Shown piece after piece: positions 15,345 to 23,872 of a DNA stretch of 30,693 nucleotides. Source of the DNA: JAIEPT01 sp038217425 (GTDB taxonomy: Bacteria > Planctomycetota > Planctomycetia > Gemmatales > Gemmataceae); the NCBI GenBank assembly GCA_038217425.1, contig JBBQPM010000075.1:1-30693 (forward strand), read 5' to 3'. The notes under the pieces are model-generated. The model saw only the letters and a list, made by a program, of their open reading frames with translations. It ran no database searches and was not told where the DNA came from. How positions within the stretch are numbered: position 1 is the first letter of the stretch; each line of letters opens with the position of its first letter. Position numbers and translations under genes: made by a program.

Positions 15345-18010
15345 GGCGATTTCGAGCTTTCCAAAAAGTCAATCAAGGCGTCGAGCTGCTGATCGCTGAC
15401 CCGGCGAACCGTGAGGCGATCGAAATAATAGGCGCCGACGATGTTGGCGAGCCGCATGCGGATGACGAAATCCTGTGCGAGCGGCGTGCGCAGTTTCATC
15501 GACAATTTGTGCCACTGATGATGGCTGCTGCGCGGCATGTTCCCCCCCACCGCCAGCTGGCCGTCGCCCGCCACGCCCTCGACGGCGAGGTGATAATGCA
15601 CGTACGGCAGCGCCGTCGCGAGGCCGGGCGGCGGCTGTCGTAACACGTCGCGATACCAGAATTCGCACAGGTAAATCGCCCCTGGCTCCAGATTCTTCGC
15701 GTGAAAGATAAGATCGATCACGCCCGTCAGGTACGACTGCGGATAGAAGTCGGCACACAGGCTGTGCTCGCCGTCGATGCCCGGCGCCCGCACCACCGGC
15801 AATCCCGCCAGCGGACTGTTCCACGGCTTCTCATTCGCCTCGAAGCCGAGGTGGAACGTCTCGAACAATTCCTCTTTGCCCTTCAGTGCCGCTCGGGCGA
15901 TTCGGCTGTCGAGCACCTTCTCGACCTCCGCGACTTTCAGCGTTTCGTAATGTTTGGGATGTTCGTCCTTGAGCAGGGCGAACCACTTCTTCGCCTTGTC
16001 GAGCTGGCCCATGCGCAGGTAGGCGTCGGCGATGCCGTAGGTCGCGCGGTCGCGGTACCCGGCCCACTGCGGGAGCTTAAAGATCATTTCGTAGTGCCGC
16101 TGCGCCTCATCGTAACGGCCCGAGAAGCGGTCGGTCTCGGCACGCAGAAAGCAGTAGAGCCCGTCGAGCCGACGGCCGGGATATTCCATTTCGAGCTTTT
16201 GCAGAAGCTGGCGGGTGGCGAGGTATTCGCCTCCTTTGAGCTTCTGCTCGGCGATGCGCATAAGGGCGCCGCGGGTGGCGGCTTCGGTGACGCCGCCGCT
16301 GGTCAGCTTCTCGCCCCCCAAAGTGGCCGCGATGCGGTACGTCTCGCTCGCCCGCGCCAGGTCGCCCACTTCCGCGAACAGGTCGCCCCAGCGCACCGCG
16401 GCCAAGCGTAGATTCGGATGCTCGACCCGGCTATTCTCATCGAGGATCGCCTTGTAGATCTTGCTCGCCTCGGCCTGATCGCGGAACTGGTAATGATGCA
16501 CTGCCGCGATCGCCATCTGCACGCGAACCTTGAGCGGCGGCGACTTCGCGAACTTTTCCAGCTCCGTCTCCCCTTCCTTCAGCGCTTCCTTCCCCTTGCC
16601 CAATTGACCCAGCGCCTCGAGTCGAGCGGCGACGTACTGCGAACGCGATTCCAGATCGACGCCGGGCTGCTGCATCAAAAACTCCGCGACCTCCGCGAGC
16701 AAACCCCAGCGATTGGGTTGTTCGCAGACTTGCAAATAACTGAAGATCTCGCGCACCCGGCCGACGTCGAGTTTCCTCCATTCCATCTGCTCGAGCGTCT
16801 CCACGACCAGTCCCAGCGAGAGCGGGCTCATCTCGCCCGACTCCGCCCAGACGCGGAAGCGGCGCTGAAACGCCGGCAGCGATCCGCCCCCCAGCTTGAC
16901 GACGGCGTCCTCTTCCTTGAAGAAACAATGGACCAGGCTCGCCCCGCGCCGCTGCGTGCCGTCCCCCATGTCCCATACGAGCTTGTCGGTAACGCCTTGC
17001 GCCTGTAGCCGAACCAGGAACACTTTCAGCCCTTGAACTTCGAGGAAATCGTCAAGCCCCTGCACGAACGACGCCCCCGATTCGCCCGGCCGAACTTCCG
17101 TCGCCGCGGTCCGCGCGTAGAGCGGGTGGACCAGATCTTTGGGCCCGATGGTGGAAAACTTCGTATCGCCCGGCGGCGACCAGACCACCGTGCAGCGTCC
17201 CAGGCTCGCGGGCCGATTTCCCACGGCGCTGTGGATCTCGAACGCATGCACGCCGATCTTGAGTTCGACTTTCCCCGAGAGTTTATCCAGCTCCGAGATT
17301 TTGAGTTTGCCGATCATGTTGCCGGCCCCGGTCTTCTCGCGCACCTTGAAGCCGTTCACGAAGAGAAAGCTCGAATCGTCGGCATTGATGATGAAGCGGT
17401 GCGTCCCTTCTTTCTTGACGTCGAGAAATCCGCGGTACGAGGCTACGAACTCGGTGGCATTGTCAGGGCGAGCGGGATTGCAGTTTTGGCTGACGTCGCC
17501 CAGGATGGCGTTGCCGATCACCGGCGCCTTGTCGAGGTCGGGCCGTAGGTCTGCCCAGCTATCGATCTTGAGATTCTTGCCGTCGCGAACCTCGAGAGTC
17601 AGCCCTTCCTGGAACGGCTTCTCGGGCCGGGGACTGGCGCTGGGCTTGCCCGGATGAACGCCGTAGATCCAGTACCAGCTATGATTTTCGAGCCGCTGGA
17701 ACTGAACGAGGGTTTCGCCGAGCGGATCGTGGGAGAGAACGGACATGGGGAGGAGTTTACCGTCAGGCCCTTGAACCGCGAGGTCGGAAGCGTCGGACTT
17801 CAGCCAGCCGCCAGTCGGGACGGAGACGAGAACCGATTGGCCTGTCTGCTGTCCCGCAAAGCCGAGAACGCGGACCGGCCAGCGGACCTTGTAGCCGTCG
17901 AGCCAGGCGGGACTCTGCGGGGGCAGCGGATGGGTTGGATTGAGCGCAGGCTGGGCGTGGGCCGCGGCTGCGAACGCGAGGAAAACCAGGAGAGCGCGAA
18001 CCGATTTCAT
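15341..18010 (-). CDS. Large secreted PA14-like / TPR protein
   Basis: This encodes 889 residues. Start at 18010, where a signal peptide MKSVRALLVFLAFAAAAHA begins; the frame is open to 18277 but those residues are Arg-rich and not signal-like. In order: a beta-rich N-terminal domain (about 25-150), a PA14-like domain (about 150-290; YRGFLDVKKEGTHRFIINADD, SSFLFVNGFKV), a PKD-like segment (VWDMGDGTQRRG, about 340), TPR-like helical repeats (about 430-710; GRYDEAQRHYEMIF, AYLRMGQLDKAKKWFALLK), and a C-terminal jelly-roll-like domain (FHLGFEANEKPWNSPL onward) that resembles carbohydrate-binding modules. The combination suggests a scaffold binding sugars and proteins outside the cell. The start is 5 bp after the DNRLRE stop, and the stop overlaps the beta-helix start (ATGA). 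Confidence 0.82.
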   Translation of the reverse strand: MKSVRALLVFLAFAAAAHAQPALNPTHPLPPQSPAWLDGYKVRWPVRVLGFAGQQTGQSVLVSVPTGGWLKSDASDLAVQGPDGKLLPMSVLSHDPLGETLVQFQRLENHSWYWIYGVHPGKPSASPRPEKPFQEGLTLEVRDGKNLKIDSWADLRPDLDKAPVIGNAILGDVSQNCNPARPDNATEFVASYRGFLDVKKEGTHRFIINADDSSFLFVNGFKVREKTGAGNMIGKLKISELDKLSGKVELKIGVHAFEIHSAVGNRPASLGRCTVVWSPPGDTKFSTIGPKDLVHPLYARTAATEVRPGESGASFVQGLDDFLEVQGLKVFLVRLQAQGVTDKLVWDMGDGTQRRGASLVHCFFKEEDAVVKLGGGSLPAFQRRFRVWAESGEMSPLSLGLVVETLEQMEWRKLDVGRVREIFSYLQVCEQPNRWGLLAEVAEFLMQQPGVDLESRSQYVAARLEALGQLGKGKEALKEGETELEKFAKSPPLKVRVQMAIAAVHHYQFRDQAEASKIYKAILDENSRVEHPNLRLAAVRWGDLFAEVGDLARASETYRIAATLGGEKLTSGGVTEAATRGALMRIAEQKLKGGEYLATRQLLQKLEMEYPGRRLDGLYCFLRAETDRFSGRYDEAQRHYEMIFKLPQWAGYRDRATYGIADAYLRMGQLDKAKKWFALLKDEHPKHYETLKVAEVEKVLDSRIARAALKGKEELFETFHLGFEANEKPWNSPLAGLPVVRAPGIDGEHSLCADFYPQSYLTGVIDLIFHAKNLEPGAIYLCEFWYRDVLRQPPPGLATALPYVHYHLAVEGVAGDGQLAVGGNMPRSSHHQWHKLSMKLRTPLAQDFVIRMRLANIVGAYYFDRLTVRRVSDQQLDALIDFLESSKSP

Positions 18011-18015
18011 AGCGA

Positions 18016-18660
18016 TTATTGAGGCTCGTAGGTAATGATCAGTTTCCAGGTTTTGCCCGTCCCCTGCGAGGGATTGTGGGGCGATCCGAGGTAGACGGCG
18101 CCCAGGTCGTTTTCGAGGTTCATGATCCAGCCGCGGTTGGGAGCGCCGCCGGTGTACCAGAGTTCGACGTCCTCGGTGACTTCCGCCGTGTGTTCGCCGC
18201 GAAGGTGGATCGGGATCAGGGCAGAGTCTTTGTTGGCGCGATCGGTGAGGGCGCCGCGCCCGCCGGGCTGGGACCATTCGACTTTCTTGGGCCAGGTGCG
18301 CGCGAAATCATGGCAAACGCCCGTCCCCCAGTCGGCGAGCAGCCGACGAACCTGAATCTTGGCGGCGCCGGCGACGTACGTTGGCTGAATGACCAGTTCG
18401 GCCTTGAGGATGCGCTGATCCTTCGGAATCTTATCCAGGGGAAAGCGGATGAGGATCGCCTTTTTGGGGAGCAAGTAGGCTTGAGGCCCGGAGTCGTAAA
18501 CGTAAGGCCCATGCGCGACGCCCGCCCAGCTCAGCCGGGGCGCCAGCGCCGAGATGATCGCCATCTGATCGGAGTCCTCAGCCGTCAGCGTGATGGTTCG
18601 GCTCCAGCCGAGCGGACTCAGGATTGCCAGCGTCAAGAGTGCGAGGATGCGCGTCGTCAT
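18016..18660 (-). CDS. Secreted DNRLRE-like domain protein
   Basis: This encodes 214 residues with a signal peptide (MTTRILALLTLAILSPLGWS). The body fits a DNRLRE-type carbohydrate-binding beta domain: LIRFPLDKIPKDQRILKAEL and VIQPTYVAGAAKIQVRRLLADW, then SALIPIHL and a final GKTWKLIITYEP strand. DNRLRE modules usually occur as parts of large secreted glycan-linked proteins; here one makes up nearly the whole gene. It starts inside the stop of the propeller-like gene (ATGA overlap) and ends 5 bp before the PA14/TPR gene. A role as binding subunit of a secreted complex is inferred from the context. Confidence 0.78.
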   Translation of the reverse strand: MTTRILALLTLAILSPLGWSRTITLTAEDSDQMAIISALAPRLSWAGVAHGPYVYDSGPQAYLLPKKAILIRFPLDKIPKDQRILKAELVIQPTYVAGAAKIQVRRLLADWGTGVCHDFARTWPKKVEWSQPGGRGALTDRANKDSALIPIHLRGEHTAEVTEDVELWYTGGAPNRGWIMNLENDLGAVYLGSPHNPSQGTGKTWKLIITYEPQ

Positions 18661-19886
18661 TTGCTGAGATCCGTCCCGACATAGAGGAGATCGAATGCCT
18701 GCGAGTAAACCATTGCCCGCACGCCGGCAGGAGCGTTGATCGGGATGGCAATCGCATCGCCCACTGGCTCGAAGTTGTCATTAAATGAAACAACGTAGAC
18801 GGCGCTCACGGCGCCGGCGACCACCTTGCCCTTGCCCGCCAGGCCGGTCGAGAGGAGCTTCGTCTCGGGGAGGACCCAGTGCCGGGGCACGCCGGTGAGG
18901 TACCCTTCGACGTGCTGAACGCAGGCGATGAAATCGCTCTGCACGCGGACGGCGAAGATCAGCGGCAACGCGGGATGCACAGTCATCATGGTGCCGGTGT
19001 GGCCCTTGACCGCGAGCCCGTTGAGAGCCGCGGCTTTGTCGTTGGGTCGATACGTCATGATCCCCTTGACGCCCCCCGCGAGACAGACGTCACGCCCCAG
19101 GGCCGTCATGCTCATGGCGCTGCCGAAGAAATTGCCGGCGAACATATTGACGAAATCGGGCGGCGTCTTGTCCGCAGGAGCGGAAACCTTCTCCGTTTTC
19201 CACTCATGGATCTTGGCGCAACGTTCCGCGATCGGCAGCTTCTGCTCCTCGTCGCCTAGCACCTGCGGCAGCCCGTCGGCGTCGAGCAAATAACGGCCGA
19301 AGCGCCACGAGCCGGCATTACTCGACTCGCGCAAGTTCGGCACGAAGAGCGCCTCGCCCGCGGGATCGACAGCCAGGCCGCCGCCGTTCTGCCCGTAGAG
19401 CACCTCGCGATCCCGACACATCTGCACCAGCAGCTTCGGCGGCATCTTGGCCACGTCGTAGATCAGGAGATGATCGAACTCCTTGGCTTCCTTGTCGAGC
19501 TTGGGAGGATTGATCCAGGCGAGGTTAATGTCTTGCCAAACGTAAAGAATCGGCAGCTTCGGATGAAACGCCAGCCCCGTCGCGTAGTTGCCGACCTTCT
19601 TGTCGTGCAGATCTGACGGGCACGGAAGGTTAATCGTTACCGCGGCCGGGCTCGGCATCCCCTTGGCGTCCAGCGTGAACAACGAGAGATCGGCGTCCGG
19701 GTACGTGCGATCGTGGCCGAAAGCGAGCAGCTTGTGCGCTTCGCTCAGGGCCACGCAGCGCGCCTTGTCCGCCATCACCGGCACGAGGTTGGGCAACGTG
19801 CCGGGCCGGACGACCAGCGTCGTCTGCGGCTGTGCGTGCAGCAACCCGGGAGCGGCGAGGAGCAGAAACAGGAGATCATAACGCAT
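18657..19886 (-). CDS. Secreted beta-propeller-like protein
   Basis: This encodes 409 residues. The start at 19886 is chosen because the signal peptide MRYDLLFLLLAAPGLLHA begins there. The open frame to 20012 runs through the inverted repeat 19916-20056 and is not credible coding. The mature part has regularly spaced strands and turns, such as AFHPKLPILYVWQDI, LAVDPAGEALFVPNL, MTVHPALPLIFAVR and the final VYSQAFDLLYVGTDL, which resemble YncE or lactonase-type seven-bladed propellers. No catalytic residues can be assigned. AAAGG lies about 10 nt upstream, a distant ribosome site. It is the first gene of the tightly coupled block; its stop overlaps the start of the DNRLRE gene. A binding or scaffold role is inferred; other WD40-like folds are possible. 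Confidence 0.75.
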   Translation of the reverse strand: MRYDLLFLLLAAPGLLHAQPQTTLVVRPGTLPNLVPVMADKARCVALSEAHKLLAFGHDRTYPDADLSLFTLDAKGMPSPAAVTINLPCPSDLHDKKVGNYATGLAFHPKLPILYVWQDINLAWINPPKLDKEAKEFDHLLIYDVAKMPPKLLVQMCRDREVLYGQNGGGLAVDPAGEALFVPNLRESSNAGSWRFGRYLLDADGLPQVLGDEEQKLPIAERCAKIHEWKTEKVSAPADKTPPDFVNMFAGNFFGSAMSMTALGRDVCLAGGVKGIMTYRPNDKAAALNGLAVKGHTGTMMTVHPALPLIFAVRVQSDFIACVQHVEGYLTGVPRHWVLPETKLLSTGLAGKGKVVAGAVSAVYVVSFNDNFEPVGDAIAIPINAPAGVRAMVYSQAFDLLYVGTDLSK

Positions 19887-19915
19887 GCTGTAGGGAACCT
19901 TTGGAAACGACGTCA

Positions 19916-20056
19916 TTAACCACAGAGAAGTATAAACCCAGCGGGTGAGGTACTCCGAACCCCTGGGATAAACTCTCGAGACGCTGGATCCCAAGGGTTT
20001 GGAGTACCTCACCCGTTGGGCTTATCGATTCATTCGCTCTGTGTCTCTGTGGCTAA
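19916..20056. repeat. Composite inverted repeat, one palindrome family nested in another
   Basis: Inner arms at 19937-19969 and 19988-20020 are reverse complements at 30 of 33 positions around an 18-nt spacer, and each arm can fold on itself (CCCA/TGGG, GGGT/ACCC). Outer arms TTAACCACAGAGA (19916-19928) and TCTCTGTGGCTAA (20044-20056) match at 12 of 13 positions. The outer arm sequence is shared with the repeat at 29245-29366. The element separates the DUF4175-like gene from the propeller-like gene. Confidence 0.83.
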
Positions 20057-20073
20057 TGTTTTTCTCTTAACAC

Positions 20074-23000
20074 TCACTGCCCGGCCAATTTCAGGAAGTA
20101 CTGACGAACCGCATCCTCATACCCCGGCAGAACGGCCGAGTTCGGCTCGTCGAGGATCTTGCCGCGCAGGCTGCGCTCGCGGGACGTACTCAACTCGATA
20201 TTCTGGCTCGCCGTCTGGAAGACGCGCACCGCCGAGCGCAGTTTGTCCAGCGTTTGCATCTGCTGCCGAAACATCTCCGCGTCGGGCCGATCTTTCAGGC
20301 TCTCGAGATTGGCGCTGAGCGCCTCGATCAGCGGATCAAGATGGTCGGTCGGCAAAAACAGGCTGTTGAGTTCCTTCTTGATCGCCTTGAGCCGTTCGAT
20401 CACTTGTTCCTGCTGCTTGGCGGTATGATCGAACAGTTGATCGACGACTTTCTGATCGATCTTCTCGCCTTGATGTTCGACGATGTAGTGTTTGGGCTGC
20501 GGCTTGTCCATCTTCTTGACGTACTCGTCCTTCCATTTGCCCGAGTCCTTCAGGCTGAAATGGTTGTCGTTCGAGTCGATCTTTTTGCCCCCCACGCCGG
20601 TCGAGGTGTCCTTGGGATTGGGCATCTCGTCGGAGGGTTTGAGCTTGTGCAGGCCCTTCTGGTCGGCGATTTCCTGGGTACCGTCGAGCGCCTTGTCGCG
20701 TCCCTTGAGGGCGAGGCCGTCCTGGTCGGCGACTTTGCCGGTCGCGCGGGCGCCTTGCCGGCCGGTGCGCGACACGCCTCCCGCCTCGGTGAGCGGCGGT
20801 TTCTTGTTCCCGGTCGCGGCGACGGCGCCGGTCGAGTTGAGCCGACCCGCCAGCTTCGAAATTTCGCCCGGATCGTTGTTGTTTTGGTTCGTGCTCAAGT
20901 TCAGCGTCTGGAAATTCTTGCCCAGTTCGTCCGCCTCGTCCAGCAATTTGCCGATCAGATCCTCGAATTTCTCCTGAATGAACGGCTGCACGGCGTTCCG
21001 GGGCCCTTTGAACAGATCTTTGAGTTCCTTGGTCGCCTCGGCTTTGGAGCCGAGCTTGAGCGTGTCGGTATCTTGACGTACGCCTGAGTCCTGTTTGAGT
21101 TCGATGCGATTGCGGTCGATGTCTTCGATGCCCTTGGTCTCAAACTCGCGCAGTTCGCCTTCGGGATTCTTCTTCTTGTTGGCGACTTCGCGGATGCGGA
21201 TCGAGTCTTCGACTTTCATCTTGTCGGGAAAATCCTTGGTGAAGTCTTCGGACGTGCCGTCTTGCAGCTTTTCGAGTTCCTTCTGCGCCTCCAGGTCCGT
21301 CTTCGCCTTTTCCTTGAGGGCGGCAAGCGCCTTTTGAGCGGCTTCCACCTGAGCCTTGCGAAGTTGCGCGTGGAGGGCGGTGAGCTGCTCCGCGGCCGCG
21401 CCTTGCGACATGACCGCATCACTCCATCGACCGGCCTCGGCGGCCTCGGCGGCCACGCGGATTGGCGTTATCAACGATTCCGCGACCAACGCCTTCTGCG
21501 CCAGCCCGAACGCCACGGAAAGCGTCGGCTCCTGATCGTGCAGACGCTGCGAAATCTTGCCGAAAACGGGCGCGATCTGCTTGCACAGATCGCCCACCTT
21601 CGTTTGCCGGGCCTGCATGGCCGGGCGGTGATAGTCTTCGCTTTGCACGACCAGCTTCTTCGATTGATCGCGCATCTTCGTCTGCCGATCCGCAAGCATC
21701 TTCACGTACGGAATCATGTTCCCCAGTTCCCAGTCGGCGCGGAAGCTCTCGAATTGCTCGGCCATCTCCTCGAAGCTACGGCCGATCCGCTCCTGCGCGA
21801 CGCGCGCTTCCGCGAGCTTCTTTTGTTTGAGAGAAGACGTCGGAATTCCCTTGAGGTCGGCCAGAAGCGTCTCAATTTCGGTGGACGCCAACATCTTGAG
21901 GCCAAACTGCACGTTGCCCGGCGACAGCGGCATGAAGTCCGCGATTTCGAAGGTTCGCTTGCCCAGCGCCAGCTGGTTTGCACGGATCGCCTTCAGCTCC
22001 GCATCCTTGACTGCGTCCCATTCCGTCTTGCTGTTGAAATCGAGCCGGCCCAGCAGCTCGGCCGTGCGCGTCATCAGCTTCTTCTGCGACTCAGCCTGCT
22101 GTTTGAGATCGCGTTCGGTCTTCAGCAGATCCTCGTACAGCTTCTCGAGGGCAGCCCCTTCGCCGCCGATAAAGACCTCGATACGCGTCCCGATCGTCCA
22201 GCCGGCATGCTGCGGGCACAGGTCCTTGCCGCGCAGGGCGAGTTCGACCTTATCGCCTTCGCGCAACTTTTCCTTGGCGGGGACGAACGTGAAATGGCGC
22301 CGAAGCGATTTCTGCTTGTCGCCAGCCCACGCCTGGAGCACGCGCCATTGCCCCTGCTCGTCCTCGGTCTTCTTGCCGACAAGGGGGCGGAGAACCAGCT
22401 CGACGTCGGCCAGTCCGAAGTCGTCGCTCGCTTCGATGCCGAGCCCGGCCAGGCTATCGACGTCGATTTCAAGCCGACGTTCGATCTCCGTAATTTTCAG
22501 GACGGGCTCCTTGTCCTTGACGGCACGGATCGCGAAGGGCCCGAACGTCTGCGCGTCGCCGTGCTGCGTCTTGACGCCGAGCGTGTAGGCGGAAGCGTCC
22601 GCGATACTGACGTCGACGGCCCATTCCCGTTCACTGACGCGCACGAGCGGCAGCGGCGCGGCCTTGCTTCCTTGAATTTGCACCGTCCCCTTTTCGAGCG
22701 GCACGTCAAAGAAGTAGCGGGCTTCGGCACGCGTCCCTTCGACGGCTTCGAAATCGCCCTTGGAGTTCTGCACGGCCGGTGCCTGGCCGATGTATTCGGG
22801 ATAGTGATACGTCACTTGCAACTTGGTGAAGGTGCCTGCTTTGGGGACGAGGATGGCGTGCACGCCGGTGGTGAAATCGCCGCCGCGAATGTGGAACTCG
22901 ACGTCCTGCGTCACTTTCTTGAAGACATACGGGACATTCGCATCGGTCACCGGAATGGGGTCGGTCTGTCGTTTGCCTCCCACGAGCGTGAATATCTGAA

Positions 23001-23664
23001 GGGATTCGGGGCGTTCGCCTTCGATCTGGATGGTAATCGGAACGTCGCCGACGCCGTGGATGGTTTTGCCCTGGGCGACGGTGATCTTGGTGTGATGGAG
23101 CGGATTGAGGATTCGGCCGGCGGCTTTGCTGAAGCTCTCGGGGAGCGCGAGCCACCAAACGAGACCGACGAGGATCATCAGCACGGCCAGGCCGCCGCGC
23201 AGGAGCGCGGGCTTCAGCTGGGCGGCTTGTTCGAGTTGAATGCGCTCGAGGGCGTGGACGTTTTCCTCGATAACGTCCCGGCTCAGTTCGTGGGAGCCGC
23301 GGGCGATTTGCACCGCGTTGATGAGTCGATTCTGCACGCCGGGGGTTCGGCGTTCAATGGCGAGAGCGACCTGATCTTCCGTCAGCGACATTTGCCGCCA
23401 GCGCCGCGCGACGAAGCGAACGCCCCAGACGAGCACCCCGAAAAACGCCAGGGCCGCGAGCGCGCGACCGAGAATCGGCAGGCGAAACATCTGATCGAGC
23501 AGCATCATGAGCCAAAAGCACGCGAGCGGGGCCGCCACGGCTAACCCGAGCGCTTCCAGTGCCAACAACACCAGCCAGCGACGACGATTGGCACGCAACT
23601 GGCCTCGCAGGGTCGAAACCAGATGCTCGTTCGGGGAACTCGTTTCCGATAAGGCAGAAGCCAT
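20074..23664 (-). CDS. Large membrane protein, DUF4175-like
   Basis: This encodes 1196 residues with AGGA 6 nt before the ATG. The N-terminus has two membrane segments (about 30-56 and 66-84, with LLALEALGLAVAAPLACFWL) and a third near 147-167 (LLRGGLAVLMILVGLVWWLA), preceded by TEDQVALAIERRTPGVQNRL, typical of the DUF4175 group. From about 170 to 500 are beta-rich domains (YHYPEYIGQAP, IEASDDFGLADVELVLRPL). From 500 to 830 the chain is mainly charged helices, probably coiled coil. From about 880 it is low complexity with Gly, Asp and Lys. The last 140 residues are again helical. In planctomycetes such proteins sit beside MoxR and DUF4159 genes; the function is not known. It is probably anchored in the inner membrane with most mass outside. 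It is the most upstream gene of the minus-strand series. Confidence 0.85.
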   Translation of the reverse strand: MASALSETSSPNEHLVSTLRGQLRANRRRWLVLLALEALGLAVAAPLACFWLMMLLDQMFRLPILGRALAALAFFGVLVWGVRFVARRWRQMSLTEDQVALAIERRTPGVQNRLINAVQIARGSHELSRDVIEENVHALERIQLEQAAQLKPALLRGGLAVLMILVGLVWWLALPESFSKAAGRILNPLHHTKITVAQGKTIHGVGDVPITIQIEGERPESLQIFTLVGGKRQTDPIPVTDANVPYVFKKVTQDVEFHIRGGDFTTGVHAILVPKAGTFTKLQVTYHYPEYIGQAPAVQNSKGDFEAVEGTRAEARYFFDVPLEKGTVQIQGSKAAPLPLVRVSEREWAVDVSIADASAYTLGVKTQHGDAQTFGPFAIRAVKDKEPVLKITEIERRLEIDVDSLAGLGIEASDDFGLADVELVLRPLVGKKTEDEQGQWRVLQAWAGDKQKSLRRHFTFVPAKEKLREGDKVELALRGKDLCPQHAGWTIGTRIEVFIGGEGAALEKLYEDLLKTERDLKQQAESQKKLMTRTAELLGRLDFNSKTEWDAVKDAELKAIRANQLALGKRTFEIADFMPLSPGNVQFGLKMLASTEIETLLADLKGIPTSSLKQKKLAEARVAQERIGRSFEEMAEQFESFRADWELGNMIPYVKMLADRQTKMRDQSKKLVVQSEDYHRPAMQARQTKVGDLCKQIAPVFGKISQRLHDQEPTLSVAFGLAQKALVAESLITPIRVAAEAAEAGRWSDAVMSQGAAAEQLTALHAQLRKAQVEAAQKALAALKEKAKTDLEAQKELEKLQDGTSEDFTKDFPDKMKVEDSIRIREVANKKKNPEGELREFETKGIEDIDRNRIELKQDSGVRQDTDTLKLGSKAEATKELKDLFKGPRNAVQPFIQEKFEDLIGKLLDEADELGKNFQTLNLSTNQNNNDPGEISKLAGRLNSTGAVAATGNKKPPLTEAGGVSRTGRQGARATGKVADQDGLALKGRDKALDGTQEIADQKGLHKLKPSDEMPNPKDTSTGVGGKKIDSNDNHFSLKDSGKWKDEYVKKMDKPQPKHYIVEHQGEKIDQKVVDQLFDHTAKQQEQVIERLKAIKKELNSLFLPTDHLDPLIEALSANLESLKDRPDAEMFRQQMQTLDKLRSAVRVFQTASQNIELSTSRERSLRGKILDEPNSAVLPGYEDAVRQYFLKLAGQ

Positions 23665-23733
23665 GTAGGATCCTGTGAAAAGCAGGAGTCGGACGCCCAG
23701 TGGGAGACTGGAGCGCGTCAGGTAGGTTCGGCT

Positions 23734-23761
23734 ATTTTAATCATCGGGAGTGTGCAAGCAA
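23734..23761 (-). promoter_or_regulatory. Candidate promoter for the DUF4175-like gene
   Basis: On the minus strand TTGCTT (23761-23756) and TAAAAT (23739-23734; five of six consensus bases) are 16 nt apart. Transcription would begin near 23727, leaving a leader of about 63 nt before the ATG at 23664. It lies in the 208-bp gap before the divergent DUF1559-like gene. Confidence 0.42.
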
Positions 23762-23800
23762 ACAGCATTTTGCCGGTCCGGCCGATTTTCTGGAAAGTTC

Positions 23801-23829
23801 TTGTCGCCCGAGTCCGCTCGCTTTACGAT
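23801..23829 (+). promoter_or_regulatory. Candidate promoter for the DUF1559-like gene
   Basis: TTGTCG at 23801-23806 and TACGAT at 23824-23829 have a 17-nt spacer, and each box matches four of six consensus bases. The expected start near 23836 leaves a leader of about 37 nt, which contains GAGGAG just before the ATG at 23873. Confidence 0.35.
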
Positions 23830-23872
23830 CATCGGCGTCCCATTTCATCACGTTAACCTGCCCGAGGAGCCC

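Noticed and set aside
19887..20012. Extension of the propeller-like protein to 20012
   Set aside because: The added codons run through the inverted repeat and would bury the signal peptide.
21262..23544. A 760-codon plus-strand open frame opposite the DUF4175-like gene
   Set aside because: Composition is Arg/Leu/Ala-rich with no domain, and it mirrors a gene with clear features. Long antisense frames are common in GC-rich DNA.
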